The translations under genes were made by a program, and so were the position numbers. This document shows, piece by piece, positions 31,368-44,722 of a stretch of 64,000 nucleotides of DNA. The notes under the pieces were generated by a model. The model did no database searches. It had not been told where the DNA came from and worked only from the letters and a program-made list of their open reading frames with translations. Position 1 is the first letter of the stretch; every line of letters begins with the position of its first letter. Source of the stretch: Phaeosaccion multiseriatum (lineage: Eukaryota; Ochrophyta, other classes); contig OZ218951.1 in NCBI GenBank assembly GCA_965112735.1, positions 2,108,001 to 2,172,000 of the forward strand, read 5' to 3'.

Positions 31368-34300
31368 CCGCGCCAAGAGGACTTCCTGATCCACCCCGGG
31401 GAGGCCTTGCTCATCATCCTCGTCTTCATCCCCACCACCTCCTCCTGCTGCTGCTGATGATGCTGCTGCTGCTCCTCCTTCGCCGTGTCCCTTGCGGTTG
31501 CCCAGGCCTACCGCCCCCCCCGCCCCCACCGTGCTCGCCGTGGTGCTCCTTTGCTTGCGATCCTCCCTCTCCACCGCCATCCTGGCAATGGTCTGGAGTA
31601 CCTCAATGTGCCGGGGCGTGAGCGACTGCAGCACGTACTCCAGCCCTTGTGCAGAAGACGCACCACCCTTCCACCTCCCCCCCTTGCCAGCCACACCGTT
31701 CCCCTTCAGCCCACCGCCCTTGGACCCCGCTGTGTCGCCCTCGACCTCTGCGTCGTACGGTGCAAAGGTTGCCGCTTCTTGCCACACAAAGTCAAAGAAT
31801 CCTCGGTGCTGCCCGTTGAGCTCCCCCTTCAGCCGGCCCCCCACCTGATCCTCCTCCTCCTCCTCCTCCTTCTGCTGTCGCTGCTGCTGTATCACCAACT
31901 TCTGCTGATGGTACTGATGTTGAACATTCCCCTTACCCTCTGCACCCGCAGGACCCGGCGACCCCAGCCTTTCACTCGTACTCCTTACCGATGATGCATG
32001 TCCTGGGTGTGCAGCCGACGACCCGCGGCTCTCACCATGACCGTAAGTTTGCCCTCCAAGCGCAGCGTACTCACCGGACTCGTTGCTATCGACACCTTCA
32101 CTGTTAAAGGCCGCCGAGGAAGGGCGGCCAACAATCTCTGCGTCCCACAGAAAGGCTGCATTGACGTGGTCCACAGAAGCAATGAGATGAATGTGCGGAC
32201 AGCAGGCGAGCCACGCCAGGGCCTCTTGGGAAGGGGCGTTGCGCAGTTTGCATCCGTCGATGTTGTGGACGACGAGGTAGAGATGGGAAGGGGCCGGCAG
32301 AGTAGAGAGGTTGGGAACCTTCTTGCTCTGTCAAGTAGCAGCAGAAGCAGCCGCGGTAGCACAGCAGTAGTGACAGAGTAGCAGCGGCAGTAGAAGGAAG
32401 AGAACACAGAGCCACCATAGCATGAACAGGGGGTGGGAGGGGGGTGGGAGGGGGGAGGGAGGGAGGGGAACAAATATAGTCAGGCTTACATGTCCTTCCC
32501 TCTCTCCTCTGGCCACTTTCAAAAGGGAGTGACCCATGCTGTTCGTTCCTATGTCAATACATGCTCTGAGACATACCGACCGACCTCACCCTCTCTCACC
32601 TTCGTGCTGTGCTCTCTCATGCCATCCGCCACCTGCCTGCGTATCGCCGACCTCGCCGCCGTAGCAGACGCGCGCTCAGGCTGAGAGGAGGAGGGGGGGG
32701 GAGGAGATGGAGGGATTCATAAGTGCTATGTAGGGGGTGGGAGTGCATCACTTTACCCCTCCCTCCTCCCCTCCTCCCCTCCTCCCGCCCTTCCCTCCCT
32801 CCATCCCTCCCTCCCTCCCTCCTCCCTCTCCTCCTCCCTTCCTCCACTCACCAGTACCCCGCCCACCCCCGCGCTACCGCCAACGCTGCTGCTTCCCCCT
32901 CCCCCGGTGCCAAGGGCCTTTCCGCCACCAGACGCCGCCGCTCGTGCCTGTCTGTAGGCCCCGTTGATGTTGAGAGCGTACTGCACAGGGTCGCTATCTG
33001 AGAGATCGGATCTACCCAGGACACGGTACGAGATGTCTGTGAAGAGAGGAGGGGAGGGGAGGGGAGGGGAGGGGAGGAGAGGGGAGAGGAGGGGAGGGGA
33101 GGGGAGAGGAGGGGAGGGGAGGGAAGGGGAGGGGAGGGGAGGGGAGGGAAGGGGAGGGGAGGGCAGGGCAGCAAGAATGAGGGCGGGAAGGGGGGAGGGG
33201 ACAGAGAGAGAGAGAGAGAGGGTTCCCTTCGACCTCGGATACCGCTACCGCCTATTCGGATACCCTACGTCTCGTACCGTCCAGCAGCGCCGCCACACTG
33301 GCCCACAGTTCGAACCCGAGAAACTCGTACACAGCGCCCCCGTCCCGACGCAGCTTCTGACGGACAAAGTCCTGCTCAGGTGCAGCAGTTGGTGATACAC
33401 GGGGCAGGAGCAGGGACAGGAGCAGAGTCAGGGTCAAGAGCAGGGTCAGGGGGTAGGTCGAGGGTGAGGGTGAGGGTGAGGGTGAGGGTCAAAGTCAGGG
33501 TCAGGGTCAGGGTCAGGGTCCGGGTCAGATGCAGGGCGAACGCGACAGCACAGCGGGAAGGACGATACATGCCTCCCATGCGGTCCACCTACCTGCAGGA
33601 GCTGCTTCTTGCTACCGAAGCCGTGCAGCAAAACGCTGTGCCCGCCCCCCGCCCCTTCTTCCCCTCCTCCCCCTCCTCCTCGCAGCAGGTGGTACCAATC
33701 GTCAAAGGCGCCCCCCGGCCGGGCGAAGCTCTGCCTGAGGGCGGTGAGGGCCCTTTGGTGGTGGTTGTCCTCGTTTTGCTGCTGCTTGGCCATGTCCAGG
33801 AGCTGACGCGGCCCGAGCGCCGCCAGAGACGATTGCCAAGCGGGAGGCACTGACGCCGTACCGCTGACGCCGCCTGCATTGGGGAGGGAAGGAGGAAGGA
33901 TGAAGGAGGGGGGGTGGGGGGGAAGGACAGGCGCAGAGAGTGTGTGAGACTGTGTGAGACTATGTGTGTGCGTGTGCGCGTGCGCGTGTGTGGTGCGTGT
34001 GCGTGCGCGGAAAGTGCAGAAAGCAACGAATGAAAGCACAAGCACCGGGTAATGGAGAGCCCCCCCCTGCACACATCCCAGAGGTTCGCTGTGTCGCGTT
34101 GACGCACCTTGCTCCCTCTTCCTCTTCATCGTCTTTCCCTTGCGCCCCTCGTCTTCCTCCCCGTCCCGCTCCTTCTCCTCGTCTGTGCTGCCGTCCTCGT
34201 CCTCCTCCTCCTCCTCCTCCTGCTCATCATCATCATCATCATCAGCGTCTTGCTCCGCTTGCTGCCCACGCCCTTTGCCTCCTCCTCCTCCCGCTGCTGC

Positions 34301-36025
34301 TGCTGCCCCCTTTCCCTTGGCCTTTCCGTATGCCTTTCCCTTCTGAGCTATGGCTTGCATGGCCTTCTTGGCAGCTCTCTCGTCGGCCTCTCGATCTTGC
34401 CTGCATACAAAGTAAGTGCGCGGGAAAGGGAAGGACGGGTATAGACCACGTTCGAGGTTGGGGATGGGAAGGTAGAGAGGGCGTGCACGTGATACATTCA
34501 TGCGTGCGTGCGTGCGTGCGTGCGTGCATGCATGCGTGTGTACGTATGTGCATACGTGCATATGTGCAAGCTTCGCCCAGACCCAAAAAGCAGCCCGACA
34601 AGACAAGCAGCAGAGTGCGGAGAAAGTCCACAAGTCGAAGCGCCTCGTCTCCTCTCCTCTTCCTCTTGCCAAGGAAGGGCTTTGTTCCAGCGCTCTGCCG
34701 GCCCTTCACCAAAACAACCGACTTTGACTGACTGACTGATTGAATGATGGAAAGCACTTCACTTCACTTTACTCACCTGTGCATAGACGCAATCTTGTTC
34801 CGCTTCTTCTTCTGAAACGCCTTCTTCTGTGCACCCCTTCCTCCTCCTCCTCCTCCTGCTGCTGCTGCTGCTGCCGCCGCTGCTACTCCTGACGCACTCG
34901 CAAGTGCCCCTACCTGGCTGCGCTTCGTTTGCCCACCGCTGCCGCCCAGAAAGTAGCACTGAGGAGAGAGATGGGGCGAGTGGGACAGGGCAAGGCAGAG
35001 CAGAGCACAGGAGAGCAAAGTGGACAACGCACGTCACAGGAGAGCCACAGCCAGAGAGAGAGAGTAAAAGGCGAGAGAGAGAGATGGAGAGAGAGAGTAA
35101 AAGGCGAGAGAGAGAGAGAGATGGAGAGAGAGAGAGAGACAGGAAGAGTGAGAACGACATGAGAACGAAATAGAGAGAGAGAGAGAATGCACACACTAGG
35201 TGAGCGTCCTCCTTCATCTGAGGGAGGACAGCGGGCGGCTCACTCGCTCCAAGGACGCGACGCACCACACAGCACAGACCACACGGCACACGACACACGG
35301 CAGGTGGGACTCACACACTTCACTCACTCACTCACTTACTCACTCTTTCATTCACTCACTCACTCACTCCTTCACACATTCACTTCTTCACTCCTTCACT
35401 CATTCAATCCTTCACTCACCGACGCCCCGTCTGGCAGCTGCGAGAAGGCCCGCTCATCGCTCTCTGTAGCAGCCGACCCACCGCCTCCCGCCCACCCCCC
35501 TTCCTCCTCCTCTCCACCAAAGTACGAGTCTCGGAAGGCCTCGATTGCGTCCATCTCCCTGTGGCGCTCGACCATGAGCGCCTCCTCCTCCTCCTCCTCC
35601 TCCTCCTCCTCTTCCTCCTCTTCATCCCCTTCCTTTTCCGCCTCCTCCTGCTCCTCCTCCTGCTGCCGCCCGACAACACAGCTAGCAGCAGCATCATCAG
35701 CACCGTCAAGAGTTGGTGATACAGAAGCATCAGCCGACTGCTGCCCTTCCCCCAAGACCGATGTCGATGCCGAGGCCTTCTTCCTCCTCTTGACGACGCT
35801 CCTCTCCATGTAGCGCGCGAAATGACTGCGCAGCGCCCCTGACGACTGCACGTGCTGCATCACAGCCGTCTCCGAGCGGAAAAAGTCGATACCCTCTCGC
35901 TTCCGCACGTCTTGCCACTTCTGGCCATGAGTCGGAGCTCGTGCGCAGTCAGCAGCAGCAGCAGCAGCAGCTCCTCCTCCTCTTCCTCCTCCTCCTCCTC
36001 CTCCTCCTCCTCCTCCTCCTGCTCC

Positions 36026-36088
<63 letters not shown>

Positions 36089-38743
36089 ATCTCCTGCGCC
36101 ACTCACTCCTCCTCCTTCTCGTTCCCCTCCTCCTCCCTCGCTGTCGTCCCCCTTCTCTGCCCCCCCTGGTGAGGCTATACCCCCCCCACCCCCTCGTCCT
36201 ACTGCTGCTGTATCACCAACCGCTTCCGCTGCTGCCCCCGCTGCCCTGACCCCCTCTTCTGATGCTGCTCCCGCCCCCCCCCCCACCACCCTCCCTCTCC
36301 CCGTCCCGGCGAGCCCGGTCTGCTCGGCCCCGATCGGTGGCAACAGCGGTGGCAAATACACATACGCAGACAACAAGTCGCCCCTGGCCCAAGTCCATCC
36401 GTGCTCCTTCTTGAGATACGGCCACAGAAAGTGGAAACCGTAGTCACATTGCAGAATAGCGCGCACATTGGCCGCTTCTTGACTGCGGCGTCGGTCCTCT
36501 TGCACTTCGTACGGGTAGCAAAATGACACTTCAGCGGTCGGTCGGGCCTCCTCCTCCTTCTTATTCTTCTTCATCTTCTTCTCCTTCTCCTCCTTCCTCT
36601 TCTTTTCCCTCTTCTTCTTCTTCTCCTCCTCCTCCTTTTGCTTTCGCTCTGCCTCTTCCTTCTTCTTTTTCTTGTTCCTCGCCTCCTCCTTGTCCTCCTC
36701 TTCCTCCCTCTTCCTCTTCTTGTCCTCCACCTCCTTCTCCTCCTCCTCTCGCATGGTCTCTTCCTGCTCATCGAAATTTCTCTCTATTTCCCTCTCGCGC
36801 TCAATCTCCCGCTCCTTCTGAGACCAAGATTCCTCCTCCTCCTCCTCCTCCTCCTCCTCCTCTCTCGTCACACCCTCATCCGCATGCCGCTTCTTCTCAA
36901 CCACCTTCGCCTTTACCGCCATCTCCCTCTGCTTCCTCTCCTTCTCCGCCTCATTACGAGCATCCTCCACCTTGTGCCTGAGCTTTGCAGTGTCCAACAC
37001 GTGCTGCCGCAGCTCCTCCTCGCCGTAGAAGAGACTCACTCCTTCCACGAGGTTCCCTCCATCCCTCGCGTCCTTGCTCTCCCATGGCTCAGACACCAAA
37101 TGCTCGGGAAAGTAGGCGTAGTTGGCCCGCAGCCGCTCAGTCCTGCTAGTCCCCGTGGGTCTCGAACTGAAGCCAATGGCCGAGCAGATATCCTTGATAC
37201 TCACGGTCAGAAGGTACTCGCTGTCTACGGTGCTCAGCACACGTCCCCCCCGGCGCTTCCTCACCCTGCCCTTTCCCGGGCGCTCCAGCAGCGCGTCAGA
37301 AGGGGCCTCACCACTTTCCTTCCCCCTAGACCTGGTCTTCCTCCGCAGCTGCTGCTCCCACTGCTGTTGTAGATGTAACTGTTGCTGTAGATGTAACTGT
37401 TGCTTATGCCGCTGCTGTGGCCGATCACCTACCTCCGGCTCCTCCTTCGTGCTTGCCGTCGTATGGACTTCCTTCACCGCTTCATCACCTGTCGGCCCCT
37501 CCCCCTCATCCCCCCCCCCCCCCCGCCCCTCCTCCTCCTCCTCCTCCTCCTCCTCCTCTTCCCCTCCTCCCCCCTCCTGCTCCTGCGGCTCCCGACACTT
37601 GGACGATGTTGACAGAGGCGATCCTCCTCCTTCCCCTCCTCGCACTTGCGGTGCTTTTACTGGTGTCGCCACTACTGTTGCTGCTCGTGCTGGTGGTGGT
37701 GTTGCTGGTGTTGCTACTCTTACTACAGCCGCTGTTACTACTAGTGGTGGTGCTGCTGGTGTCGCTGCTGCTGTGGCGGCGGCGGTGGCTGTTGCTTGTC
37801 CTGCTTCTCCTGGCGTTGCTGGCGTTGCTGGTGCAACAGCTGCTGCCGCCGCCTCCTCCCCGTCAAACCTACTCCTGAGCGCGGCCGTCCCCACCACATG
37901 CCGGAGAAACGCTTCCTCCCCAAAGAAGAGCGTCTCGCCCTCCACAGCCCCTCTCTCCCCCAGGACCCCCGGCATGAAAGCGAGGGGGGCATCCGCATCG
38001 TCGCTGCCGAGAGAGTGGCGCGTGCATGCCCAATCACAGGCCTGTGCGACCTCGCCCGCGCCCAGAGTGTCCCTCAAGTACGAGAGGAGCCGACGGTCCC
38101 TTCCCTCCTTCTTGGCCTGCTTGGCGACGATACGCACCAGCTCTCTCAGAGTTGGGGTGGTGCTACTACTGCTGGTACAGCTGCTGCTGGTCTTGCTGTT
38201 GCTCTTGCTGCTGGCCTTCTTTCCTCGAGCGGGAGTCACTACTCTTTGCTCGCCGCTGCTCCTGCTGCTGCTGCTACTGCTACTGCTACTGCTCCTGCTA
38301 TTCCCTGTCCCCAGGCTAAGACAATGCCGGATGACGGACTCCTCCGTCGTGTGCCTTTTTTTGGTCGGAGTACCGCCTTCCCCTTTATACATGTGGGTGT
38401 ACATAGGCCTTCTGTCCATCCCCTGCTCCGCTTTCCAGCCGAACTTACGCAGCTGCGGCCAGAGGTGGGTCGTGAAGGGCGCCGCGGATGGAGGTCGGTA
38501 CGGGTCATCGGAATCGTCCTCGTCATCGTCCTCATCATCCTCGTCTCTTCTCACGGCATCGTTGGGCATAGTCAGAAGAAAGCGCACCATCTCTTCATCA
38601 TCATCACTATCGTCGTCATCTTTTTTGGACATAGTCTTATGGTCGCGTCGTCGAGGCATTGGAGCAGGAGGGGCCGCCCAAGCCCTTCCCGGCTGCCCAC
38701 TCCCTCCTCCCCTCACTCGCGCAACCGGCGTCGAAAGATCCAT
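31095..38743 (-). CDS. ORC2: Origin recognition complex subunit 2 with a giant N-terminal extension
   Basis: Nine exons join in frame: 38743-35420, 35217-35197, 34958-34777, 34400-34108, 33873-33593, 33371-33278, 33036-32852, 32680-32600 and 32327-31095 (1897 residues). The C-terminal ~650 residues are ORC2: VLLHGFGSKKQLLQ, LYLVVHNIDGCKLR, HIHLIASVDHVNAAFLWD, FDFVWQEAATFAPY, LQSLTPRH and a winged-helix-like end (LVELKDHSFVE). ORC2 helps load the MCM helicase at origins in the nucleus. The first exon (1108 codons) has four copies of a pattern like LWP-L---GW----Y-----FF-SE--V--HV (near residues 90, 230, 520 and 770-980), acidic tracts and a Lys/Glu coiled coil. Fusion rests on splice phase; alternatively ORC2 starts at the ATG at 35217 and the N-terminal part is a separate gene. 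The start could also be 38659. Confidence 0.75.
33041..33165. repeat. GGGGA satellite in an ORC2 intron
   Basis: Interrupted GGGGA pentamers fill the intron between 33278 and 33036 on the plus strand. GAGGGT/CAGGGT hexamers fill part of the intron at 33460-33530. Such arrays are common to introns of this locus. Confidence 0.9.
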
Positions 38744-38904
38744 AATCTCTCTGATCCCTTCACAGAATGCACCCACCCCCCCCTTCTCCTTGTCCCAACA
38801 ACTACAAGGGAAGGAAGGCCAAGTCCCCCCCCCCCAAATCAATCCCAATTCCACTCTCTGGAGCACCAACATGCAAATCTCCTGAATCCCCACTGCTTCC
38901 CTTT

Positions 38905-41902
38905 ATGGTTGGATTACAGGGGCACGCACAACAAGAAAGTAAAGTACATGCAGACACTGCCGGTAGGGCGGGGATGGAAGGTAAGAGGAGGCGACGGAAG
39001 TATAGCAGGAAGAGGCGGGCTTGTCGAAGGAAAGGATCCCTACGGATCTGTAAAGCACTCTCCCCATCTTTCTCTTTTTTGTCTTGTTCACCGCTGCTGC
39101 TGCCCGCTGTGCTTCGTCCTCCATCGTTCACAGAACCCCGCCAAAGCCTGAAAACACTGGCAGACGGCCAGAGCCTCAGCCAGCAGCTCTTGGTAATTTG
39201 TAACCACGGCGACTGCGAAGTGGAGACCGTGCGAGTGCTTCTCGACAAAGGAGCCCTCGTCGACGCGGTTGAGGGTCCAGAAGGAAGCCTGGGCGGCAGC
39301 AGCAATGGCAACGGCAGCAGTAGCAACAACAGCAGTTTGGCTGGTCGCACGCCGCTGCATTTTGCTGCGGAGAGGGGTGAGGTGCTGACGGCCTCTTTGC
39401 TCGTAGACCGAGGAGCCAACGCCAACGCCCTAACGGCGGCCAAGGAGTCACCCCTCCATCTTGCGTCCTGCAGTGGACACTTGGCAATGGTCAATCTGCT
39501 TCTCGAGGTGGGTCGAGCGGATGCATCGGCCCTTGATAAGAACGGCTGGAGTGCCTTGCATGGGGCCGCTTTCTTTGGGCATTTAGACGTGGCACGCGCC
39601 CTCCTCCAGCGAGGGGCGGTGGTGGACTCATTTGATTTCAAGTACCGCTGGAGCCCTCTCTTCTTCGCGGTGTGGGCAGGGCACTTTGGCGTGGCCTCTC
39701 TGCTTCTCAGCGACCACGCCCCCACCCAACCTCCAAACGTGGTGCCGAGCGAACTGAGTAGTGAAGGCTTGACTCAGAGCACGTGGATGGGCACGAAAAG
39801 CAGAGAGGGGGACACAACGGTAGATACAGCAGCAGCAACAGTAGCAACAGTAGCAGCAGCGGCGGCAGGAGGAGCAGAAGCGGGCAGAGGAGGGGGAGGA
39901 GCTCAAATTGGGGTAGAGGAAGGAGGGGTGGTGGCTGGCGACACGGGCAAGAAGGCGAACATACACGCCAGAGACAGCCGCGACTGGACATGCTTGCATT
40001 GGGCGTGCGCGAACGGAAAGACGGAGACGGTGGGCTTCCTCCTTCAGAGGGGGGCCAAAGTGCGTGATGCGACGGAGGAGGAGGAAGAGGAGAAGAAGGA
40101 GGAGAAGGAGAACAGTCACTCCCCCCCCTCCTCACGGACCGCAGCGGGTAGTATCGTGGACCTGACCGACACCGCTTCTTGCCGTCCGCTGCCTTCCCTG
40201 AGCCCTCTCCACCTCGCGGCCCAAAGCGGCCATGAGAAGACGGTGGCGCTGCTTCTACGCAAGGGAGGCGACGTCGACGCACGCTCTCCGCTGGGCCGCT
40301 GGACAGCTCTGCACTATGGTGAGCCCTCTCTCGATCTCGATCTCGATCTCGATCTCGATATGTCTCTATCCATCTCTCTCTCTCTCTCCCGCTACGTCTT
40401 GTCGCTCGCGTTTCGACTCGTCTGACGTTGCTTGCCTTCTCTCTCCCACGCCCCCTTCCTCTCCTCGCCCTACCCCCAAACCCTTCCTCAAGCGGCGTTT
40501 AATGGCCACACCAACGTGGCGCAAGTCCTCCTCAGCGAAGGGGCAAGAGTCAACAGCCGATGTGACCAAGGCGCCATGGCACACACGATGAGGGGGGGAA
40601 CAAACAAGACCGATGGAGGAGGCTCTTCCTCCTCCTCCTCCTCCTCCTACTCTGAGGAAGACGATGGCACAACCCCCCTCCACCTGGCCTGTCGACACGT
40701 GAGAAGCCTGTTCACAGCGGCACTCCTCATCGACAATGGTGCTGCCGTTAACGCGAGGGACTCTCGCGGAAGGACTCCACTGGCCATGGCAAGTTGGTAC
40801 GGGGTGACCGAGCTTGTAGAGCTGCTCATCGGTAGGGGGGCGGACGTAGAGGCAAGGTGTGTGGGGGATACGGAGGACTACGCCTCAGAAGAGGGGCCAG
40901 AGGGACCGGGAGGGACGAGGGGATGGCAGTGGATGGGGGGGCGGGAAGGAAGAGAAGGAGGAGCAGCAGCAGGAGGAGGAGGAGGAGGAAGAGGAGGAGA
41001 AGGAGGAGGAGGAGGAGGAGGAGGAGGAGGAGGAGAAGGAGGAGGAGGAGGAGGAGGAGGAGGAGGAGGAGGAGGAGGATCAGGAGGAGGAGGAGGAGGA
41101 GGAGGAGGAGGAGGAGGAGGAGAGACTCCGCTGCATCGTGCGGTCGCCAAGGGCCACCGCGCCACCGTTGCCATGCTCGTGGGCCAGGGGGGGGCTGACG
41201 TGCTGTCTCGGGATGGGAAGGGAAGAACGGCCGGGCACAGGGCGGCGGAGAATGGACATTGGAGGACTATGGCTCAACTTCTAGGGATCATGAGGGGTAC
41301 CATTCCAACGGGATGGCGGCCCGAGCAAGAGGAGGGGCGCAAGGCGAGGCTGCTGGCGGCGGTCGACTCGGGGGGTAACACACCGCTGCACCTTGCCTGT
41401 CGGGGGGGGCACGCAGTGATGGTGGCTGGGCTTGTGGGGCAGGGGGCGGGGGTGCGGGCTGTCAACAAAATGCAGGCGACTCCGGTGCGTTTGTACAGTA
41501 AGTCAAAGTGGGAGGGTGGGGTGGCAGCGGCAGTCATATGGGCAGCGGCAGCCTGTTGCACCTGTGTGGGGGACAGGAGAAGGAGGAGCATGAGCGAGAG
41601 GCACCAGGCCAAGCAGGCAGGGGAAACAACAGGCAGGGACAACAGGCAGGGACGGGCAGACTTGCTTTGTTGGTATCGTAGACCCCCTCCTACTCCCGGT
41701 TCTTGCGTGTCTTCCTTCCCCTCTGAGCCCCTCCTTCTCTCTCCCCCCCCCTCCCCTTCCCCAGCTCCTCTGTGCGGCGGAGGGAGGGCACGTGACGGCG
41801 GCCGCTGTGCTCCTTCCCCCCCAGGGAAACGAAGACCCCAACACTGCCAACGCCTCGGGGTGGACTCCGCTGCATGGAGCGAGTTTCAATGTGAGTTGGT
41901 TG

Positions 41903-41934
<32 letters not shown>

Positions 41935-44054
41935 GTTGGTTGGTTGGTTGGTTGGTCGGTTGGTTTCGCCGAACTATTATCTGACGCGGCCTCGTGCTCT
42001 CTTTCCTGCGCCTCTGATTCCCGCCGCTCACTACACTGCCGCTCTCCTCTCTCTCCATCTCACCCTCACTCTCGGTCGTCTTCTCTCTCACTCCCTCTCC
42101 CTCTCGCTCGGTCGTCTCTCTCTCTCCCTCTGTCCCCGCTCTGCTGCCATCGTTTGGCGGACTCTGCGGTGCTCTGTTGTATCACCAACTGTTGCTCTGC
42201 CGATACCTCTGTCTCTGGCCTCTTGTTAGGGACATCCGAAAATGGTGAGTGAGCGCGCCGTGTGTGTGTGTGAATCGCTTTATGTTTGTTGGGTGGGGAA
42301 AAAAGGCAAGGGCTAGCAGCAGCCCAGTCAGCTCCATTGAACGTGTGCCGTTTTGTCCACCAAAGGAGTGCTATGGATCGATAATCCTCGCCGGCCTTCT
42401 CTGCTACCGAGCTACAATGTAGCTGCAGAAACCAACCCCACCCCCCTCCTCCTCTTCATCCCACAGCACGTGTCATTCCTTCTCCCCATTCACGTCGTAG
42501 CACTGACCCCCCCCCCCCCCCCCCCAAACCCTCTCTCACTCCTTCCCTCCCTCCTCAGGTTGCTCTGCTCATCAGCCAAGGCGCGTTGGTGAACCGCAAA
42601 GACAGCGATAGCGTCGCCAGCCTGCACGCCGCGGCCTTCCAGGGCCACGAGGCAGTCGTCCGTCTCTTGGGGCAAAGAGGGGCCGACCTTTCCAGCGCTG
42701 ATAAGGACCAGAGCACCGCCTTACACATCGCCGCTTATGCAGGCAAGGATGAGTGCGTCAATGCGCTTCTCGACTTGGGGAGTGATATAGACGCCCGCAA
42801 CAGCCATCAATGGACTCCTTGTCATGGGGCGGCGGAGCGAGGTCTGGCAGGAACGGTGGCGCTGCTGGTGGAGCGGGGGGCGGAGAAGGATTGTGTGGAC
42901 ACGGGGGGGCGCACTCCACTGCACTGGGCAGCGCTGCACGGCCACACGGAGACGGTGCGATGCCTCCTCGATAAGGGGTACGTGACCAGTACGTAAGGCT
43001 TACGTAAGGCTTAGGTTAGACAGGACAACGGGGCAGGGTCAGGGGCAGGGAGGGGCACATACTCTTTTTGTCTGTCGGGTTTCGGGTGCCTGGTGTCGGG
43101 TGCCTGGTGTCGGGTGCCTGGTGTCGGGTGCCTGGTGTCGGGTGCCTGGTGTCGGGTGCCTGGTGTCGGGTGCCTGGTGTCGGGTGCCGGCGCCTTGTGC
43201 CCTGTCCACCCCGTCTATCTGACTGTTGCTATTTGGCGCTCGGATGTGCGCCTCTCCCTCTCTCTCTCGCCTTCTCTCGTCTCTCTCTGCTCTCCCCTCC
43301 TTTCCTCCCTCTCTCCTCTCCTGTCCTCTTCTCTCCTCTCCCCTCCCTTCCCCTCCCTTCCCCTCCCCTCCCCTCCCCTCACACCTCGCACCTATGGAAC
43401 TGGCGTCTCGCACCGCGGTCTGTTCTGATCCCTCCTCTTACGCTTTTTTTGTGTCTCTTTCTCTCTTCACTTCACGACGTGGAAAAGCTTCCCATGCCAT
43501 GCCCACCTCTCTCCCCTCTTTCCTCTCCCCACCCCTCCTCTCAATATGCCTCTCATATGCCTCCGTATGCCTCTCACATGCCTCTCATATGCTTCTCATA
43601 TACCTCTCATATGTCTGCCGTATCCCTCTCATATTGCCTCTCATATGCTTCTCATACTGTATGCCTCTCATGTGTCTGCCATATACCTCTCATACTGCGT
43701 CTCATGTACCTCTCATATGCCCCCCATATGCCTCTCACATGCCTCTCACATGCCTCTCATACGCCTCTCATATGCCTCTCATACGCCTCTCATACGCCTC
43801 TCATATGCCTCTCATATGCCTCTCATATGCCCCCCATATGCCTCTCACATGCCTCTCATATGCCTCTCTTATGCCTCTCATATGCCTCTCATATGCCTCT
43901 CCCGTCCCCTCTCCCCCCCCCCCTCAGCTCACTGGCGAGCTCCCCCGATGCGCAAGGCATGACCCCCCTGGACCTTGCGTCCTCCCGGGGGTTGCGCGCC
44001 ACTCGAGCCCTCCTCGAGAGCAGAGGCGCCACAAAGCGGAAACACAACACATGA
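38905..44054 (+). CDS. Large ankyrin-repeat protein with a 15-nt microexon
   Basis: Exons: 38905-38938 (start uncertain; ATG at 38974 with a donor at 38981 also fits), 39134-40318, 40493-41484, 41765-41890, 42230-42244, 42559-42977 and 43928-44054, giving about 965 residues. The acceptor at 39133 is preceded by a strong pyrimidine tract, so the open frame from 38767 is read through an intron. At least twelve ankyrin repeats are spread over the exons, with a Gly-rich low-complexity insert (GGA/GGC runs, 40960-41120) and Ser/Glu tracts between them. Joining across the microexon gives GASFN-GHPKM-VALLISQGA, a perfect ankyrin repeat, which proves that exon. No other domain or signal is seen. It is divergent from ORC2, with starts within about 160 bp. 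Confidence 0.8.
42978..43927. repeat. Intron with two minisatellites
   Basis: Positions 43083-43190 hold about eight copies of a 14-bp unit (CTGGTGTCGGGTGC). Positions 43545-43905 hold some thirty copies of an 11-bp-like unit around CTCTCATATGC, with variants (ACATGC, ATACGC). Both lie inside the last intron of the ankyrin gene. Confidence 0.9.
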
Positions 44055-44722
44055 CACACACACACTCCCTATGTAAGAGCACGTAATACCCACCCGAAAT
44101 ATTATGTGCTAGTACGTAAGTACCATGTCCAGGATTGTGGTTGCCGGGCCAAGTGATAATGGACATGTGTGTGTGTGTGTGTGCGCGCGCGTTGGATCGC
44201 CTGGTCATCCCAGCATTTTTTCTTTTCTTTCTTACAGCAAAAACACTAACGTGGCCGGATGAAGTAAAGCCCCAGGGGAAAAGGGAGAGGGTCGAGGCGC
44301 GAAGTAAGCAGTAAGTACTGCGTTTGTTGTTGTTGTTGTTGTTGTTGTTGTTTTAAGTCTTATTTTTTATTTAAAAAATACTACGTAAGTCTTATTTATG
44401 ACCATGGTTATATATGTACAAACAAAGGTGTTTTGTTCGATAGTAGGACACAGACTTTCTGCACCGTCGCACACACACGCACCCACAGAGGAGAGAGACG
44501 AGGGAGAGGGAGAGGGAGATACAGAGAGAGGGAGAGGGAGACAGAGGGAGAGTGGGAGCGAGAGAAAAAAGCGAGACAGACACAGATAAGAGAACGAGAG
44601 GGAGAGAGAGAGAGAAAGAGAACAACGCGAGGGAGACACGGAGAAGAAAGCGAAAGAGAGAGAGAGAGAGAGAAAGAGACATACGGGGGGGGGGGGTGCT
44701 CACAGAACAGAACCTGATTTGC
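44055..44722. other. Convergent intergenic region
   Basis: Sits between the 3' ends of the ankyrin gene (plus) and the small acidic/basic gene (minus). It holds GT and TTG microsatellites (44164-44190, 44322-44352), an AT-rich stretch (44353-44420) and GA-rich repeats (44485-44690). No gene is seen. Confidence 0.5.
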
